Below, in pieces: positions 18,250-27,051 of a stretch of 64,000 bases of DNA. Source of the DNA: Pseudomonas floridensis (GTDB lineage Bacteria > Pseudomonadota > Gammaproteobacteria > Pseudomonadales > Pseudomonadaceae); NCBI RefSeq assembly GCF_002087235.1, contig NZ_MUIO01000076.1, positions 1 to 64,000 on the forward strand, read 5' to 3'. The notes beneath the pieces were generated by a model, which saw only the letters and a list, made by a program, of their open reading frames with translations, made no database searches and was not told the DNA's origin. The first letter of the stretch is position 1. Every line of letters begins with the position of its first letter. Position numbers and translations under genes: made by a program.

Positions 18250-18648
18250 ATGAACACCCCTACTGCCAAAACCAAGTTCAAAGGCCTGCGCGGGCTGAAA
18301 CTCGCTGCGCTGGCGCTGGGTAGCACTTTCATCCTCGCCGGTTGTGCGGGTAATCCGCCGTCCGAGCAGTACGCGGTGTCTCAGTCGGCCGTCAACAGCG
18401 CTGTCAGCGCTGGCGGGACCGAGTTCGCAGCGGTGGAAATGAAGTCGGCTCAAGACAAATTGAAAGAAGCCGATCTCGCTATGCAGGATCACAAATACGA
18501 CGAAGCACGCAAGCTGGCTGAACAGGCCGAGTGGGACGCTCGCGTAGCAGAGCGTAAGTCTCAGGCCGCCAAGGCTGCCAAGGCTGTGCAGGATGCTCGT
18601 CAGGGCGTCAACGAACTACGTGACGAAGGCATGCGCCAGGTGCAGTGA
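18250..18648 (+). CDS. DUF4398 domain-containing lipoprotein
   Basis: A 132-residue lipoprotein. The signal peptide has lipobox LAGC (ILAGCAGNPP), and the mature part is an alanine- and lysine-rich coiled-coil helix (VEMKSAQDKLKEADLAMQDHKYDEARKLAEQAEWDARVAERKS), typical of DUF4398. The ATG at 18250 is chosen because GGAG lies 9 bases upstream; an ATG at 18235 is possible. It is directly followed by the OmpA-like gene, whose N-terminal half has a similar helical composition, so the two probably act together at the outer membrane and cell wall. Confidence 0.85.
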   Translation: MNTPTAKTKFKGLRGLKLAALALGSTFILAGCAGNPPSEQYAVSQSAVNSAVSAGGTEFAAVEMKSAQDKLKEADLAMQDHKYDEARKLAEQAEWDARVAERKSQAAKAAKAVQDARQGVNELRDEGMRQVQ

Positions 18649-18708
18649 GCACCGCCATCAACCTTTGGTTTTCATGCATTCGTAATCGATTAAAGGACGA
18701 CCCTAATT

Positions 18709-19491
18709 ATGCGTAAACAATTGATGATCCCTGCCCTGCTGGCTATGAGCGTTGCACTGGCTGCCTGTGCCACCAAGCCTAATCCTAACCTTGAGCAGGC
18801 GCGTACCAACTTTACCGCTCTGCAGACCAACCCGGACGCCACCAAGGTAGCCGCGCTGGAAACCAAGGACGCCAGCGAATGGCTGGCCAAGGCAGAAAAA
18901 GCGTTCCGTGACGATGAAGACGCCAAGAAAGTCGACCAACTGTCTTACCTGACCAACCAGCGCGTTGAACTGGCCAAGCAGACCATCAACCTGCGCAACT
19001 CCGAAGCTGCTCTGCAGAATGCGTCTGCCGACCGCGCCAAGGCCCGTCTGGAAGCGCGTGACGCGCAGATCGCTCAGCTGAAAAACAGCCTGAACGCCAA
19101 GCAGACCGAACGCGGCACACTGGTCACTTTCGGCGACGTACTGTTTGACTACAACAAGGCAGAACTGAAGCCGGGCGCTCAAGGCGACATCGGTAAGCTG
19201 GCGGCTTTCCTGCAGGAAAACCCGGATCGTAAAGTGATCGTGGAAGGCTACACCGATAGCACCGGTTCGGCTGCCTACAACCAGTCGCTGTCCGAGCGTC
19301 GCGCCAACTCCGTGCGCATGGCGCTGACCCGTATGGGTGTGGACCCGACTCGCATCGTGGCCATGGGTTATGGCAAGGAATACCCGGTTGCTGACAACAC
19401 CAGCAACTCGGGCCGTGCCATGAACCGTCGTGTGGAAGTGACCATTTCCAACGACAACCAGCCGGTTGCTCCACGTTCTTCGATGAAGTAA
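18709..19491 (+). CDS. OmpA-family lipoprotein with DUF4398-like helical region
   Basis: A 260-residue outer-membrane lipoprotein: a signal peptide with lipobox LAAC, a charged coiled-coil stretch to about residue 135, then a peptidoglycan-binding OmpA C-terminal domain (VTFGDVLFDYNKAELKPGA, then VEGYTDSTGSAAYNQSLSERRANSV and MGYGKEYPVADN). The OmpA diaminopimelate-binding residues in the TDSTGS and LSERRA segments are present. It is 60 bases behind the DUF4398 lipoprotein and ends at a strong terminator. The probable role is anchoring the outer membrane to the wall. Confidence 0.9.
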   Translation: MRKQLMIPALLAMSVALAACATKPNPNLEQARTNFTALQTNPDATKVAALETKDASEWLAKAEKAFRDDEDAKKVDQLSYLTNQRVELAKQTINLRNSEAALQNASADRAKARLEARDAQIAQLKNSLNAKQTERGTLVTFGDVLFDYNKAELKPGAQGDIGKLAAFLQENPDRKVIVEGYTDSTGSAAYNQSLSERRANSVRMALTRMGVDPTRIVAMGYGKEYPVADNTSNSGRAMNRRVEVTISNDNQPVAPRSSMK

Positions 19492-19510
19492 TCGACTGAC
19501 GGCAACCCCG

Positions 19511-19544
19511 AAGCCCCGCCTGTGCATGCAGGCGGGGCTTTTTC
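19511..19544 (+). terminator. Rho-independent terminator after OmpA-like gene
   Basis: A perfect 12-bp stem, AAGCCCCGCCTG (19511-19522) and CAGGCGGGGCTT (19529-19540), encloses the loop TGCATG and is followed by TTT. It lies 20 bases past the stop codon. Confidence 0.9.
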
Positions 19545-19574
19545 ATGCCTGGCGTTTTGTTACCGATTCAAGGC

Positions 19575-19904
19575 TCAATGTGCTGTGTGCTGCGGTGCCT
19601 GTGGAACGATGCAGCGCACTGCCTGTTTACGCTGATCGACCAGCACACCGGACAGCCCCGTGCGCGAGGTGTCGAACAGCACCAGAACCCCGTCGACACA
19701 CTGCGCGACCTCGGCGGCCGGCGTCGCGGCAATCCTGTAGTCCTCGCCCGGCACGGTCTTGAGCATCGTGAATTCGCCCAGCAGCAAGGCGTCTTCAGGC
19801 CGGGCGAAATGCAGGTAGCCGTAATACCAGAGGCAGCCTACGGTGCCGATGATGCTGGCGACGCCGGTCAGAATCATGCCCGTGGCGTTGCGCGCCTCAC
19901 TCAC
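19575..19904 (-). CDS. Small membrane-anchored hypothetical protein
   Basis: A 109-residue protein with one N-terminal hydrophobic segment (MILTGVASIIGTVGCLWYYGYL) and a short soluble domain ending in RCIVPQAPQ. The start is GTG at 19904, which overlaps the TGA of the upstream hydrolase gene in a GTGA motif, indicating translational coupling; a longer frame upstream is only the hydrolase gene in another frame. No domain is recognised. Its coupling suggests it works with, or is localised with, the lipoprotein hydrolase. Confidence 0.7.
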   Translation of the reverse strand: MSEARNATGMILTGVASIIGTVGCLWYYGYLHFARPEDALLLGEFTMLKTVPGEDYRIAATPAAEVAQCVDGVLVLFDTSRTGLSGVLVDQRKQAVRCIVPQAPQHTAH

Positions 19905-20821
19905 TTCGGTGCCTCGTCTTGCGCGGACGGCGTGGACGGCGTGGACGGCGGCGGATAGTTGGGCACTTCGGCCAGACGGCGCAGGCCGTTGAAGTGCTGC
20001 GGGTCTTCCAGATAGCGCAGCATGACCTGGCGCCACAGCGGGTCGGCAAATGTCTGCACATGCCCGCCTCGGGTCAGTTGCAGGACGCGCGGAGGCGGCG
20101 CGGCTTTGTACAGTTCGATGCCATTGGCAACCGGAATCAACGTGTCGTCCATGCTGTGGAAAATCAGCATCGGCGTTCCGGCCAGTTGCGGTATCCCGTT
20201 GATCGCGCTGTCGGCGTCGGGGATAAACCACGACAGCGGCGTCTTCAACGGCCACGTAAGCCATGAGGTGCCCAGTGTGTAACGCGCAGCGCCGCGATAA
20301 CTGGCCGGCGTGCCATCCAGAATCAGTGCCTTGATCCGCGACCGCTCCTGCGGATGCTGCGACAGGTAGTGCACCGCCAGCGCCCCGCCAATGCTCTGAC
20401 CCAGCACCACCAGCGGCTTATCCTGTACCTGCGGCGCGGCGTTCAACCAGTCGAAGGCCGCCTGAACGTCCTGATAGATCGCGGGCAGACTGGGGTCGCC
20501 TTGCGACTGGCCGTAGCCTCGGTAATCGAGCAACAGCACCTGATAACCCTGCTCGGGCAACCACCAGCTTCCACCCAGATGCCAGGACAGGTTGCCGCCA
20601 TTGCCATGCAGATGCAGCACCGTGCCCTTGACCGGCACACCCTCTTTTGCCGGCAGCCACCAGCCATGCAGGCGCGTGCCGTCGGCAGCAGTGAGGTTCA
20701 CATCGCTGTATTTCAGCCGCGCCTTGTCCGGGGTGAATGGCACGCCGGGCTCTGGGTAGAAAAGCATCGAACTGCAGCCGGCAAGACTGAGGACCAGGGC
20801 AAGGATGCCGATCAGTTTCAA
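19901..20821 (-). CDS. Alpha/beta hydrolase lipoprotein
   Basis: A 306-residue predicted lipoprotein (lipobox LAGC, ALVLSLAGCSS) with an alpha/beta-hydrolase fold. The oxyanion HGNGGN motif, the nucleophile elbow GQSIGG, a late acid in FHSMDDTLIP and a catalytic His in GGHVQTF make a full serine hydrolase set. It resembles YfhR/BEM46-type serine hydrolases. The start is taken as TTG at 20821, because AAGGAA sits 7 bases upstream and the signal peptide begins right there; the ATG at 20863 has no such site. The C-terminus holds a short Pro/Ser/Thr repeat (PPPSTPSTPS). Substrate unknown. Confidence 0.85.
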   Translation of the reverse strand: MKLIGILALVLSLAGCSSMLFYPEPGVPFTPDKARLKYSDVNLTAADGTRLHGWWLPAKEGVPVKGTVLHLHGNGGNLSWHLGGSWWLPEQGYQVLLLDYRGYGQSQGDPSLPAIYQDVQAAFDWLNAAPQVQDKPLVVLGQSIGGALAVHYLSQHPQERSRIKALILDGTPASYRGAARYTLGTSWLTWPLKTPLSWFIPDADSAINGIPQLAGTPMLIFHSMDDTLIPVANGIELYKAAPPPRVLQLTRGGHVQTFADPLWRQVMLRYLEDPQHFNGLRRLAEVPNYPPPSTPSTPSAQDEAPK

Positions 20822-20906
20822 ATGAGTGTTCCTTTGGTTGGATAAGGCACCGACGCGCAACATCGGGGAGCGAGCCTGCTTGAAAAGACTGCGCTCCCGC
20901 TGGCGG

Positions 20907-22184
20907 TTAAAGGATATTCGAGTAATCCGCCTCGATGCGATCCAGGCTCAGATGGTTGAGGAAGTTGGAGAAGCACATCCAGGCCGAGAGCGCATTCATG
21001 TCGCGAAATTGTTCAGGCAGGTATTTGGGCGGAACCACCAGCCCTTCATCGACCAACTGGCGCAGAGTGCGCATGTCTTCCAGCGTGGTCTTGCCGCAGA
21101 ACAGCAGCGGCACCTGTTCAAGCTTGCCTTTGCGCACCGCAAGCTGGATGTAGTTGTAGACCATGATGAAGCCCTTCAGATAAGACAAGTCCTTGGTGAA
21201 GGGCAAGCCATTGGGCACCGAACCGCGAAACACGCGGCTGGCATTGCCATAGCTTTCCGGCATGCCAAAGCCCTGTTCGCGATAGAACTCGAACACCTGC
21301 AGGAAATCCGCGCCCTCTTCGGCCATGTGAATGGCGCGAGTACGGTTGGTCAATTTGCGCAGGCGGCTGGGGTAGGACGCGAACGCAATCACTTCCATGA
21401 GAATCGCCAGCCCTTCCTGGGTCACGGTCGACGAGGGCGGACCTTTGGAGAGGAAGGTGCAGATTGGCTGGTTCTGGCCGTTGAGGGTCGTGCCGACATG
21501 CACCAGCCCTTCGTGGACTTCCAGCGCCCGCACGTCACGTTCGTTGAACATCGCATCACTGCGGATCTTGATGTAGTCCGCACCCGCTGCCGCGTCGGCC
21601 ACGATACCGTCGGATTCGAACACCCGAATGGTTTCCTCGGCCTCGCCGAACACCCGGTTCAGACGCGATTGCAACAGCCCCACCGCGTCCTTGGCGGTCA
21701 GAATCTTCGGTTCGTCCTTAAGATCACCGCGCCCGGCGATGTTGTTCAGGTAATCGGAGAGCATCAGGCCCAGATCGGCCAGCGTCGGGTCACCCGCATG
21801 AAAGGCGTCGGAAGCGGCGCCGTACAATTCCTGGGAGATCAAGCCAAAGTCCGGCGTACCACGCGCTTCGAGCATGCGGACTACCATGCGGTACTCCCTG
21901 CACATGCGGCGCATGATCTGTCCGACCGGGTTGAACTGACCCAACTGACGCGTGATGTCGCGCTCGATGTTCTGAAATTCCAGCTTCAATGCGCCGGAAT
22001 CGAAGCCCAGCGGGCGATTTTCGTAATACGCGCGGTCCACGGCAGGCAAGGCCTTGCCCTTGGCTACCAGGAAATCCCGGCGAACGGTGTCGTCCCATTT
22101 CACCGCATCCAGCACGCGAATCGGTGTCTGCGCGGCCACGATCCGATCCGATAAAGCACGAATAGTCTGCTGGTACTCGTCCAC
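20907..22184 (-). CDS. QEGLA-motif putative metallopeptidase (DUF1704)
   Basis: A 425-residue protein of the family named for flavohemoglobin expression modulation (TIGR02421/DUF1704). The sequence shows HEGLVH (His224, Glu225, His229) and the family QEGLA motif with Glu257. An HExxxH plus downstream Glu arrangement is the zinc site of the related eukaryotic MATCAP-type tyrosine carboxypeptidases, so a metallopeptidase function is a reasonable inference. The start is GTG at 22184, with a strong AAGGAG 6 bases upstream. It has no signal peptide, so it is cytosolic. It lies between the lipoprotein hydrolase and a TetR gene, all on the minus strand. Confidence 0.85.
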   Translation of the reverse strand: MDEYQQTIRALSDRIVAAQTPIRVLDAVKWDDTVRRDFLVAKGKALPAVDRAYYENRPLGFDSGALKLEFQNIERDITRQLGQFNPVGQIMRRMCREYRMVVRMLEARGTPDFGLISQELYGAASDAFHAGDPTLADLGLMLSDYLNNIAGRGDLKDEPKILTAKDAVGLLQSRLNRVFGEAEETIRVFESDGIVADAAAGADYIKIRSDAMFNERDVRALEVHEGLVHVGTTLNGQNQPICTFLSKGPPSSTVTQEGLAILMEVIAFASYPSRLRKLTNRTRAIHMAEEGADFLQVFEFYREQGFGMPESYGNASRVFRGSVPNGLPFTKDLSYLKGFIMVYNYIQLAVRKGKLEQVPLLFCGKTTLEDMRTLRQLVDEGLVVPPKYLPEQFRDMNALSAWMCFSNFLNHLSLDRIEADYSNIL

Positions 22185-22328
22185 CCGGTACTCCTTGGCT
22201 GGTGGGCAATTGCCCTGCTACTTGGCGGCGCGCCGGTAACGCGCAACCTTTGAAAAAACATCAGAACTGGCGGGACCGTCCGGATACCCGACAGCCGCTT
22301 AACGGGACGCTCCTGAACCGACGTGTTT

Positions 22329-23054
22329 TCACTCCCGAACCGGTTGAGGTGTTCCCAGCACCAGACGCATCTGACGGGTAAGCATACACAGAATTTCTTC
22401 GTCGGCCTGACGCAGCGGGCCATGGAGCAGACCCTGATATTCCATCCGCCGGATAAGCCCCGTCAACACTTGAGCGTCCTGATAAGGCTGCAGCGAGCCG
22501 ATCACCTGAAAAAACTGGCAACTGCCCTGCAAGAGGATTTCCTGATGAGCCATGACCAGCGGGGTCAGGCGCGGGTTGATCAGCGCCTCGTGGTAGAAGG
22601 CGTGCTCGGCAATCAGGTATTCGCGACGAGTCAGCAACTGGTGGCGGATATACTCCATGACCATCTTCGCGATATCGTCGGCCAGGCGGAACCGATCGCT
22701 GGGGCTGCCGGAACTGCGGGACATCATGTCGCGCAGAATGACTTCGGTGTTCTGCCACAACTTGGCCAGATAATCCGCGCTGCGCTGCACGTACTGAGCG
22801 AAGGCATCGGTCAGCAGGTCGTCGATGTCCTTGAAATAATAGGTCGTCGCCGACAGCGGTACACCCGCCTCGGCCGCCACGGCCCGGTGGCGCACCGCAC
22901 GCACACCATCACGCACCACAATGCGCATGGCGGCATCGAGAATCACCTGCCTGCGCTGTTCACTGCCCTCTCGACTCGCCTTGCGGCCCTGATACCTGAC
23001 ACTCTTGGCCACCGCGCTCGCTACCCCGGCAGCCCCTTCTCTGGCAATCGTCAC
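22329..23054 (-). CDS. TetR-family transcriptional regulator
   Basis: A 241-residue regulator with a basic N-terminal tail of about 30 residues, then the TetR helix-turn-helix (QVILDAAMRIVVRDGVRAVRHRAVAAEAGVPLSATTYYFKD as one continuous block near residues 36-76). The C-terminal ligand domain is longer than usual. The start is GTG at 23054 with AAGGAAAG before it. It occupies the place next to lysS where pseudomonads usually carry a TetR gene. The target is unknown; the QEGLA gene downstream is a candidate. Confidence 0.88.
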   Translation of the reverse strand: MTIAREGAAGVASAVAKSVRYQGRKASREGSEQRRQVILDAAMRIVVRDGVRAVRHRAVAAEAGVPLSATTYYFKDIDDLLTDAFAQYVQRSADYLAKLWQNTEVILRDMMSRSSGSPSDRFRLADDIAKMVMEYIRHQLLTRREYLIAEHAFYHEALINPRLTPLVMAHQEILLQGSCQFFQVIGSLQPYQDAQVLTGLIRRMEYQGLLHGPLRQADEEILCMLTRQMRLVLGTPQPVRE

Positions 23055-23092
23055 AACTCTTTCCTTAAAAAAACGTCCTGAAAAAGACCCAA

Positions 23093-23120
23093 AAAAAAGC
23101 CGCCCATTCGAGGCGGCTTT
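23093..23120 (-). terminator. Rho-independent terminator of lysS
   Basis: AAAGCCGCC (23096-23104), a 7-base loop and GGCGGCTTT (23112-23120) form a perfect 9-bp stem. Read on the minus strand it lies just past the lysS stop and ends in a run of T from 23093-23100. Confidence 0.88.
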
Positions 23121-23132
23121 TATTTTTTTTCA

Positions 23133-24635
23133 CTACGCTTGCGGGCGCATGTGCGGGAACAGGATCACGTCCCGGATCGACGGCGAGTTGGTGAGCAACA
23201 TCACCAGACGGTCGATCCCGATTCCCTCGCCAGCCGTTGGCGGCATGCCGTACTCCAGCGCACGCACGAAATCGGCGTCGTAATGCATGGCTTCGTCGTC
23301 ACCAGCATCCTTGTCGGCCACCTGCGCCTGGAAGCGCTCGGCCTGATCTTCAGCGTCGTTGAGCTCCGAATAGGCGTTGGCGATTTCACGGCCACCGATG
23401 AACAGCTCGAAACGGTCGGTCACGCTCGGGTTGTCGTTATTGCGACGCGCCAGCGGCGAGACTTCAAACGGGTACTGGGTAATGAAATGCGGCTGCTCCA
23501 GCTTGTGCTCGACCAGCTCTTCGAAAATCATCACCTGCAATTTGCCCAGACCTTCGAAACCCAGCACCTTTGCACCGGCCTTCTTGGCGATGGCACGTGC
23601 CTTGTCGATGTCCTGCAGATCATCGGCAGTCAGCTCGGGGTTGTACTTGAGGATCGAGTCGAACACCGACAGGCGCACGAACGGCTCACCGAAATGGAAC
23701 ACCTTGTCGCCATATGGGACGTCGGTGGTGCCCAGGACCAGTTGCGCCAGTTCGCGGAACAGCTCCTCGGTCAGGTCCATATTGTCTTCGTAGTCAGCGT
23801 AGGCCTGGTAGAACTCGAGCATGGTGAACTCGGGGTTGTGCCGGGTCGAGACGCCTTCGTTACGGAAGTTGCGGTTGATCTCGAAGACCTTTTCAAAACC
23901 GCCGACCACCAGCCGCTTGAGGTACAGCTCAGGCGCGATACGCAGGAACATTTCCATGTCCAGTGCGTTGTGGTGCGTTTCGAACGGCTTGGCCGCCGCT
24001 CCGCCCGGAATGGTCTGCAGCATCGGGGTTTCGACTTCCAGGAAGTCGCGCTTCATCAGGAAGCTGCGGATATGGGCGATGACCTGCGAGCGCACACGGA
24101 AGGTTTCACGCACGTCTTCATTGACGATCAGGTCAACGTAACGCTGGCGATAGCGCTGCTCGGTGTCAGTCAGGCCGTGGTGCTTGTCCGGCAGCGGACG
24201 CAACGACTTGGTCAGCAGACGCACGGACGTCATTTCAACGTACAGATCGCCCTTCCCGGAACGGGCCAGGGTGCCTTCGGCAGCAATGATGTCGCCCAGG
24301 TCCCAGGTTTTCACCTCGGCCAGCGTGTCTTCCGGCAGAGTCTTGCGGTTGACATAGACCTGGATGCGACCGGTCATGTCCTGGATCACCATGAACGAGC
24401 CACGGTTGAGCATGATGCGACCGGCGACCTTGACCGGAATCGCTGCCGCCGCCAGATCTTCCTTGCTCTTGTCGACGTACTGTTTCTGCAGGTCATTGCA
24501 GTAGCTGTCGCGGCGGAAGTCGTTCGGGAAGGCCTGACCCTTGGCGCGGCCGGCGGCAAGCTTTTCCTTGCGCAGGGCGATCAGGGTGTTTTCTTCCTGT
24601 TGCAGGGCTTGCGGGTCGAGTTGTTGGTCGCTCAT
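23133..24635 (-). CDS. lysS: Lysyl-tRNA synthetase, class II
   Basis: A 500-residue cytosolic enzyme charging tRNA-Lys. The N-terminal OB-fold anticodon domain includes AGRIMLNRGSFMVIQD. Class II motif 1 lies in FLEVETPMLQTIPGGAAAKPF, motif 2 in FRNEGVSTRHNPEFTMLE, and motif 3 near the end as GEGIGIDRLVMLL. The length is standard. The ATG at 24635 (MSDQQLDPQ) is used, because the upstream extension is not conserved-looking. It follows prfB with a gap of about 120 bp, the usual order in proteobacteria. Confidence 0.97.
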   Translation of the reverse strand: MSDQQLDPQALQQEENTLIALRKEKLAAGRAKGQAFPNDFRRDSYCNDLQKQYVDKSKEDLAAAAIPVKVAGRIMLNRGSFMVIQDMTGRIQVYVNRKTLPEDTLAEVKTWDLGDIIAAEGTLARSGKGDLYVEMTSVRLLTKSLRPLPDKHHGLTDTEQRYRQRYVDLIVNEDVRETFRVRSQVIAHIRSFLMKRDFLEVETPMLQTIPGGAAAKPFETHHNALDMEMFLRIAPELYLKRLVVGGFEKVFEINRNFRNEGVSTRHNPEFTMLEFYQAYADYEDNMDLTEELFRELAQLVLGTTDVPYGDKVFHFGEPFVRLSVFDSILKYNPELTADDLQDIDKARAIAKKAGAKVLGFEGLGKLQVMIFEELVEHKLEQPHFITQYPFEVSPLARRNNDNPSVTDRFELFIGGREIANAYSELNDAEDQAERFQAQVADKDAGDDEAMHYDADFVRALEYGMPPTAGEGIGIDRLVMLLTNSPSIRDVILFPHMRPQA

Positions 24636-24758
24636 GTCTTTTGATATTCCATCACAGGTTCGTTGCCCGGGCTTATCCGGGTTCGCGGGTGAGGCGGATA
24701 GCCTTCCCGGACGCTTGCGCAGGACCACGCACGAGGCGCTGGTCCCGCGAGGCGTGCA

Positions 24759-25854
24759 TTACAGCCCTTGCTTGAGGCTGGCGATCAGGTAGTCATCGAG
24801 GTCGCCATCGAGCACCTTGTCGCAGTCGCTGCGTTCGATGTTGGTGCGCAGGTCCTTGATGCGCGAGGCATCCAGCACGTACGAGCGAATCTGGTGACCC
24901 CAGCCGATGTCGGACTTGGTGTCCTCCAGTGCCTGGGACGCCGCATTGCGCTTTTGCACTTCCTGCTCATACAAACGGGCCCGCAGCATTTTCATGGCGG
25001 TGTCCTTGTTCGCATGCTGAGAACGTTCGTTCTGGCAGCTGACCACGGTATTGGTCGGCACGTGGGTGATACGGACCGCCGAGTCGGTGGTGTTGACGTG
25101 CTGACCACCGGCGCCGGAGGAACGATAGGTATCGATCCGCAGGTCCGACGGATTGATGTCGATTTCGATGTTGTCATCGATCTCGGGCGACACGAATACC
25201 GCCGAGAACGAGGTGTGGCGACGGTTGCCGGAGTCGAACGGGCTCTTGCGGACCAGGCGGTGCACGCCGATCTCGGTGCGCAGCCAGCCAAAGGCGTATT
25301 CGCCCTTGATGTGCACGGTCGCGCCTTTGATACCGGCGACTTCGCCAGCGGACAGCTCCATGATGGTCGCGTCGAAGCCGCGCTTGTCGGCCCAGCGCAA
25401 GTACATGCGCAGCAGGATGTTGGCCCAGTCCTGCGCTTCGGTGCCGCCGGAACCGGCCTGGATGTCCAGGTAGGCGTTGTTGGGGTCCATGTCGCCGCTG
25501 AACATGCGGCGGAACTCCAGTTTTTCCAGCGATTCGCGAAGACGCTCGACTTCGGCGGCCACGTCATCGACGGCCGCCTGGTCTTCTTCTTCGGCCGACA
25601 TCAGCAGCAGGTCCTTGGCATCGGCCAGACCGGACGTCATTTCGTCCAGCGTGTCGACGATCTGCGCCAGCAAGGCACGCTCGCGGCCCAGGTTCTGTGC
25701 GTATTCGGGGTTGTTCCAGACGTTTGGATCTTCGAGCTCGCGGTTGACTTCGGTCAGACGATCATGTTTGTGATCGTAGTCAAAGATACCCCCGAATGGT
25801 TTCGGAGCGCTCGGACAAATCCTTGATGCTGTTTAGGATCGGGTTGATTTCCAT
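24759..25854 (-). CDS. prfB: Peptide chain release factor 2, with programmed +1 frameshift
   Basis: RF2 recognises UGA and UAA stop codons and releases the peptide. The gene is in two frames. It starts at the ATG at 25854 (MEINPILNSI) and runs 24 codons to CTT (25785-25783), directly followed by TGA (25782-25780). Translation resumes in the +1 frame at GAC (25781). The frameshift context is intact: an SD-like GGGGG just upstream, then TATCTTTGAC, the classical self-regulating site. The joined product has 364 residues, the normal size. The peptide-release GGQ motif is in SSGAGGQHVN and the codon-recognition SPF motif is at RKSPFDSG. Confidence 0.97.
25779..25797 (-). promoter_or_regulatory. 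Programmed +1 frameshift site of prfB
   Basis: On the minus strand this reads CGGGGGTATCTTTGAC: an internal Shine-Dalgarno-like GGGGG, a slippery CTT and the in-frame TGA followed by C. RF2 shortage lets the ribosome slip by one base, so the level of RF2 controls its own synthesis. Confidence 0.95.
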
Positions 25855-25893
25855 GGTGGGCAGCACTCGCAGGCGAAATTTTCAAAGCCGACG

Positions 25894-25899
25894 AGTATA
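25894..25899 (-). promoter_or_regulatory. Possible -10 element for prfB
   Basis: TATACT on the minus strand lies about 40 bases before the prfB ATG in a fairly GC-rich gap. No convincing -35 box is seen at the right distance, so this is a weak call. Confidence 0.3.
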
Positions 25900-26001
25900 C
25901 CCCAGGCAGCGCCGGGAAGGCAGCCCGTCGAGCGGGCCTTGTGCAGCCTGTTTGGCAAGACGTAGCGCGCACGCACCGTTGCGCGCCGATCCGGTCACGA
26001 T

Positions 26002-27006
26002 TCAGCCGACCGCGACCTGATTGCGGCCGTTGTGTTTGGCGACATACAGGCCTTTGTCAGCATCGAGAATCAGTTGCCGACTGTGCAGGCCGACCTGCGG
26101 ACCCGCCGTGGCCACGCCGATACTGACCGTCAGGTGCGAGCCTTCGGTCGGCGCGATGTGCGGGATATTCATGCCGACCACGCTCTGGCGCAGTTTTTCG
26201 GCAATCAGCCGTGCGCCGCCCGGCGAGGTATTGGGCAGTACCATCGCGAACTCTTCGCCGCCATACCGGGCCGGCAGATCGGACGGCCTGCTGCAGCCGT
26301 TGCGAATCGCTTTGGCCACCTGCCGCAATGCCTCGTCGCCTTCCAGATGACCGAAGCTGTCGTTGTAGGCCTTGAAGTAGTCCACATCGATCATCAGCAG
26401 CGACAACTGGGTCTGGTCACGGGTCGCACGACGCCATTCCAGCTCGAGGTACTCGTCGAAATGACGACGGTTCGACAGCCCGGTCAGGCCATCGGAGTTC
26501 ATCAGTCGTTGCAGCACCAGGTTGGTGTCGAGCAATTGCTGCTGGCTCACGCGCAAGGCCCGATAGGCTTCGTCGCGCTGCAGCAGGGTCAGGTAGGAGC
26601 GTGAGTGATAAAGAATTCGCGCGACCAGCTCGATGTTGTCCGGCAGCTTGACCAGATAATCGTTGGCACCGGCGGCGAAGGCAGCGCTCTTGATCAGCGG
26701 GTCCTCCTTGGTGGAGAGCACGATGATCGGGATATCGCGGGTCAACGGATTGCTGCGGTATTCACGCACCAGCGTCAGACCGTCCAGACCCGGCATCACC
26801 AGATCCTGCAGGATCACGGTCGGCTTGATCTGCACCGCTTGAGCGATCGCCTGATGCGGATCGGCGCAGAAGTGAAAGTCGATCGAGCTCTCACTGGAAA
26901 GGCCACGTCGTACCGCTTCGCCGATCATCGCCTGATCGTCGACCAGCAGCACCATCGCAGAGTTTTCATCCGGGGTTTTGATGTCGTCCATCTGCACATC
27001 ATGCAT
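26002..27006 (-). CDS. wspR: Diguanylate cyclase response regulator WspR
   Basis: A 334-residue output protein of the Wsp system that makes cyclic-di-GMP when phosphorylated. The receiver domain (residues about 17-140) carries the phospho-acceptor Asp68 in LQDLVMPG and Lys100 in LSTKEDP. A helical stalk follows, then the GGDEF-type domain with active site GGEEF (249-253). The inhibitory I-site RPSD (240-243) sits exactly five residues before it, so feedback inhibition should be intact. AGGAG precedes the ATG at 27006. It is the last gene of the cluster, 45 bp behind wspF. Confidence 0.95.
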   Translation of the reverse strand: MHDVQMDDIKTPDENSAMVLLVDDQAMIGEAVRRGLSSESSIDFHFCADPHQAIAQAVQIKPTVILQDLVMPGLDGLTLVREYRSNPLTRDIPIIVLSTKEDPLIKSAAFAAGANDYLVKLPDNIELVARILYHSRSYLTLLQRDEAYRALRVSQQQLLDTNLVLQRLMNSDGLTGLSNRRHFDEYLELEWRRATRDQTQLSLLMIDVDYFKAYNDSFGHLEGDEALRQVAKAIRNGCSRPSDLPARYGGEEFAMVLPNTSPGGARLIAEKLRQSVVGMNIPHIAPTEGSHLTVSIGVATAGPQVGLHSRQLILDADKGLYVAKHNGRNQVAVG

Positions 27007-27051
27007 GAAATTTCTCCTGATCACCGAACTGCGATGAGCCCATCTGGACAA

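Noticed and set aside
19575..20264. Extended 229-codon version of the small membrane protein
   Set aside because: The N-terminal 120 codons lie in another frame of the hydrolase gene; the GTG at 19904 with a GTGA overlap is far better.
23139..24644. Plus-strand open frame of 501 codons opposite lysS
   Set aside because: Length alone is misleading in high-GC DNA; the minus strand encodes all class II synthetase motifs here.
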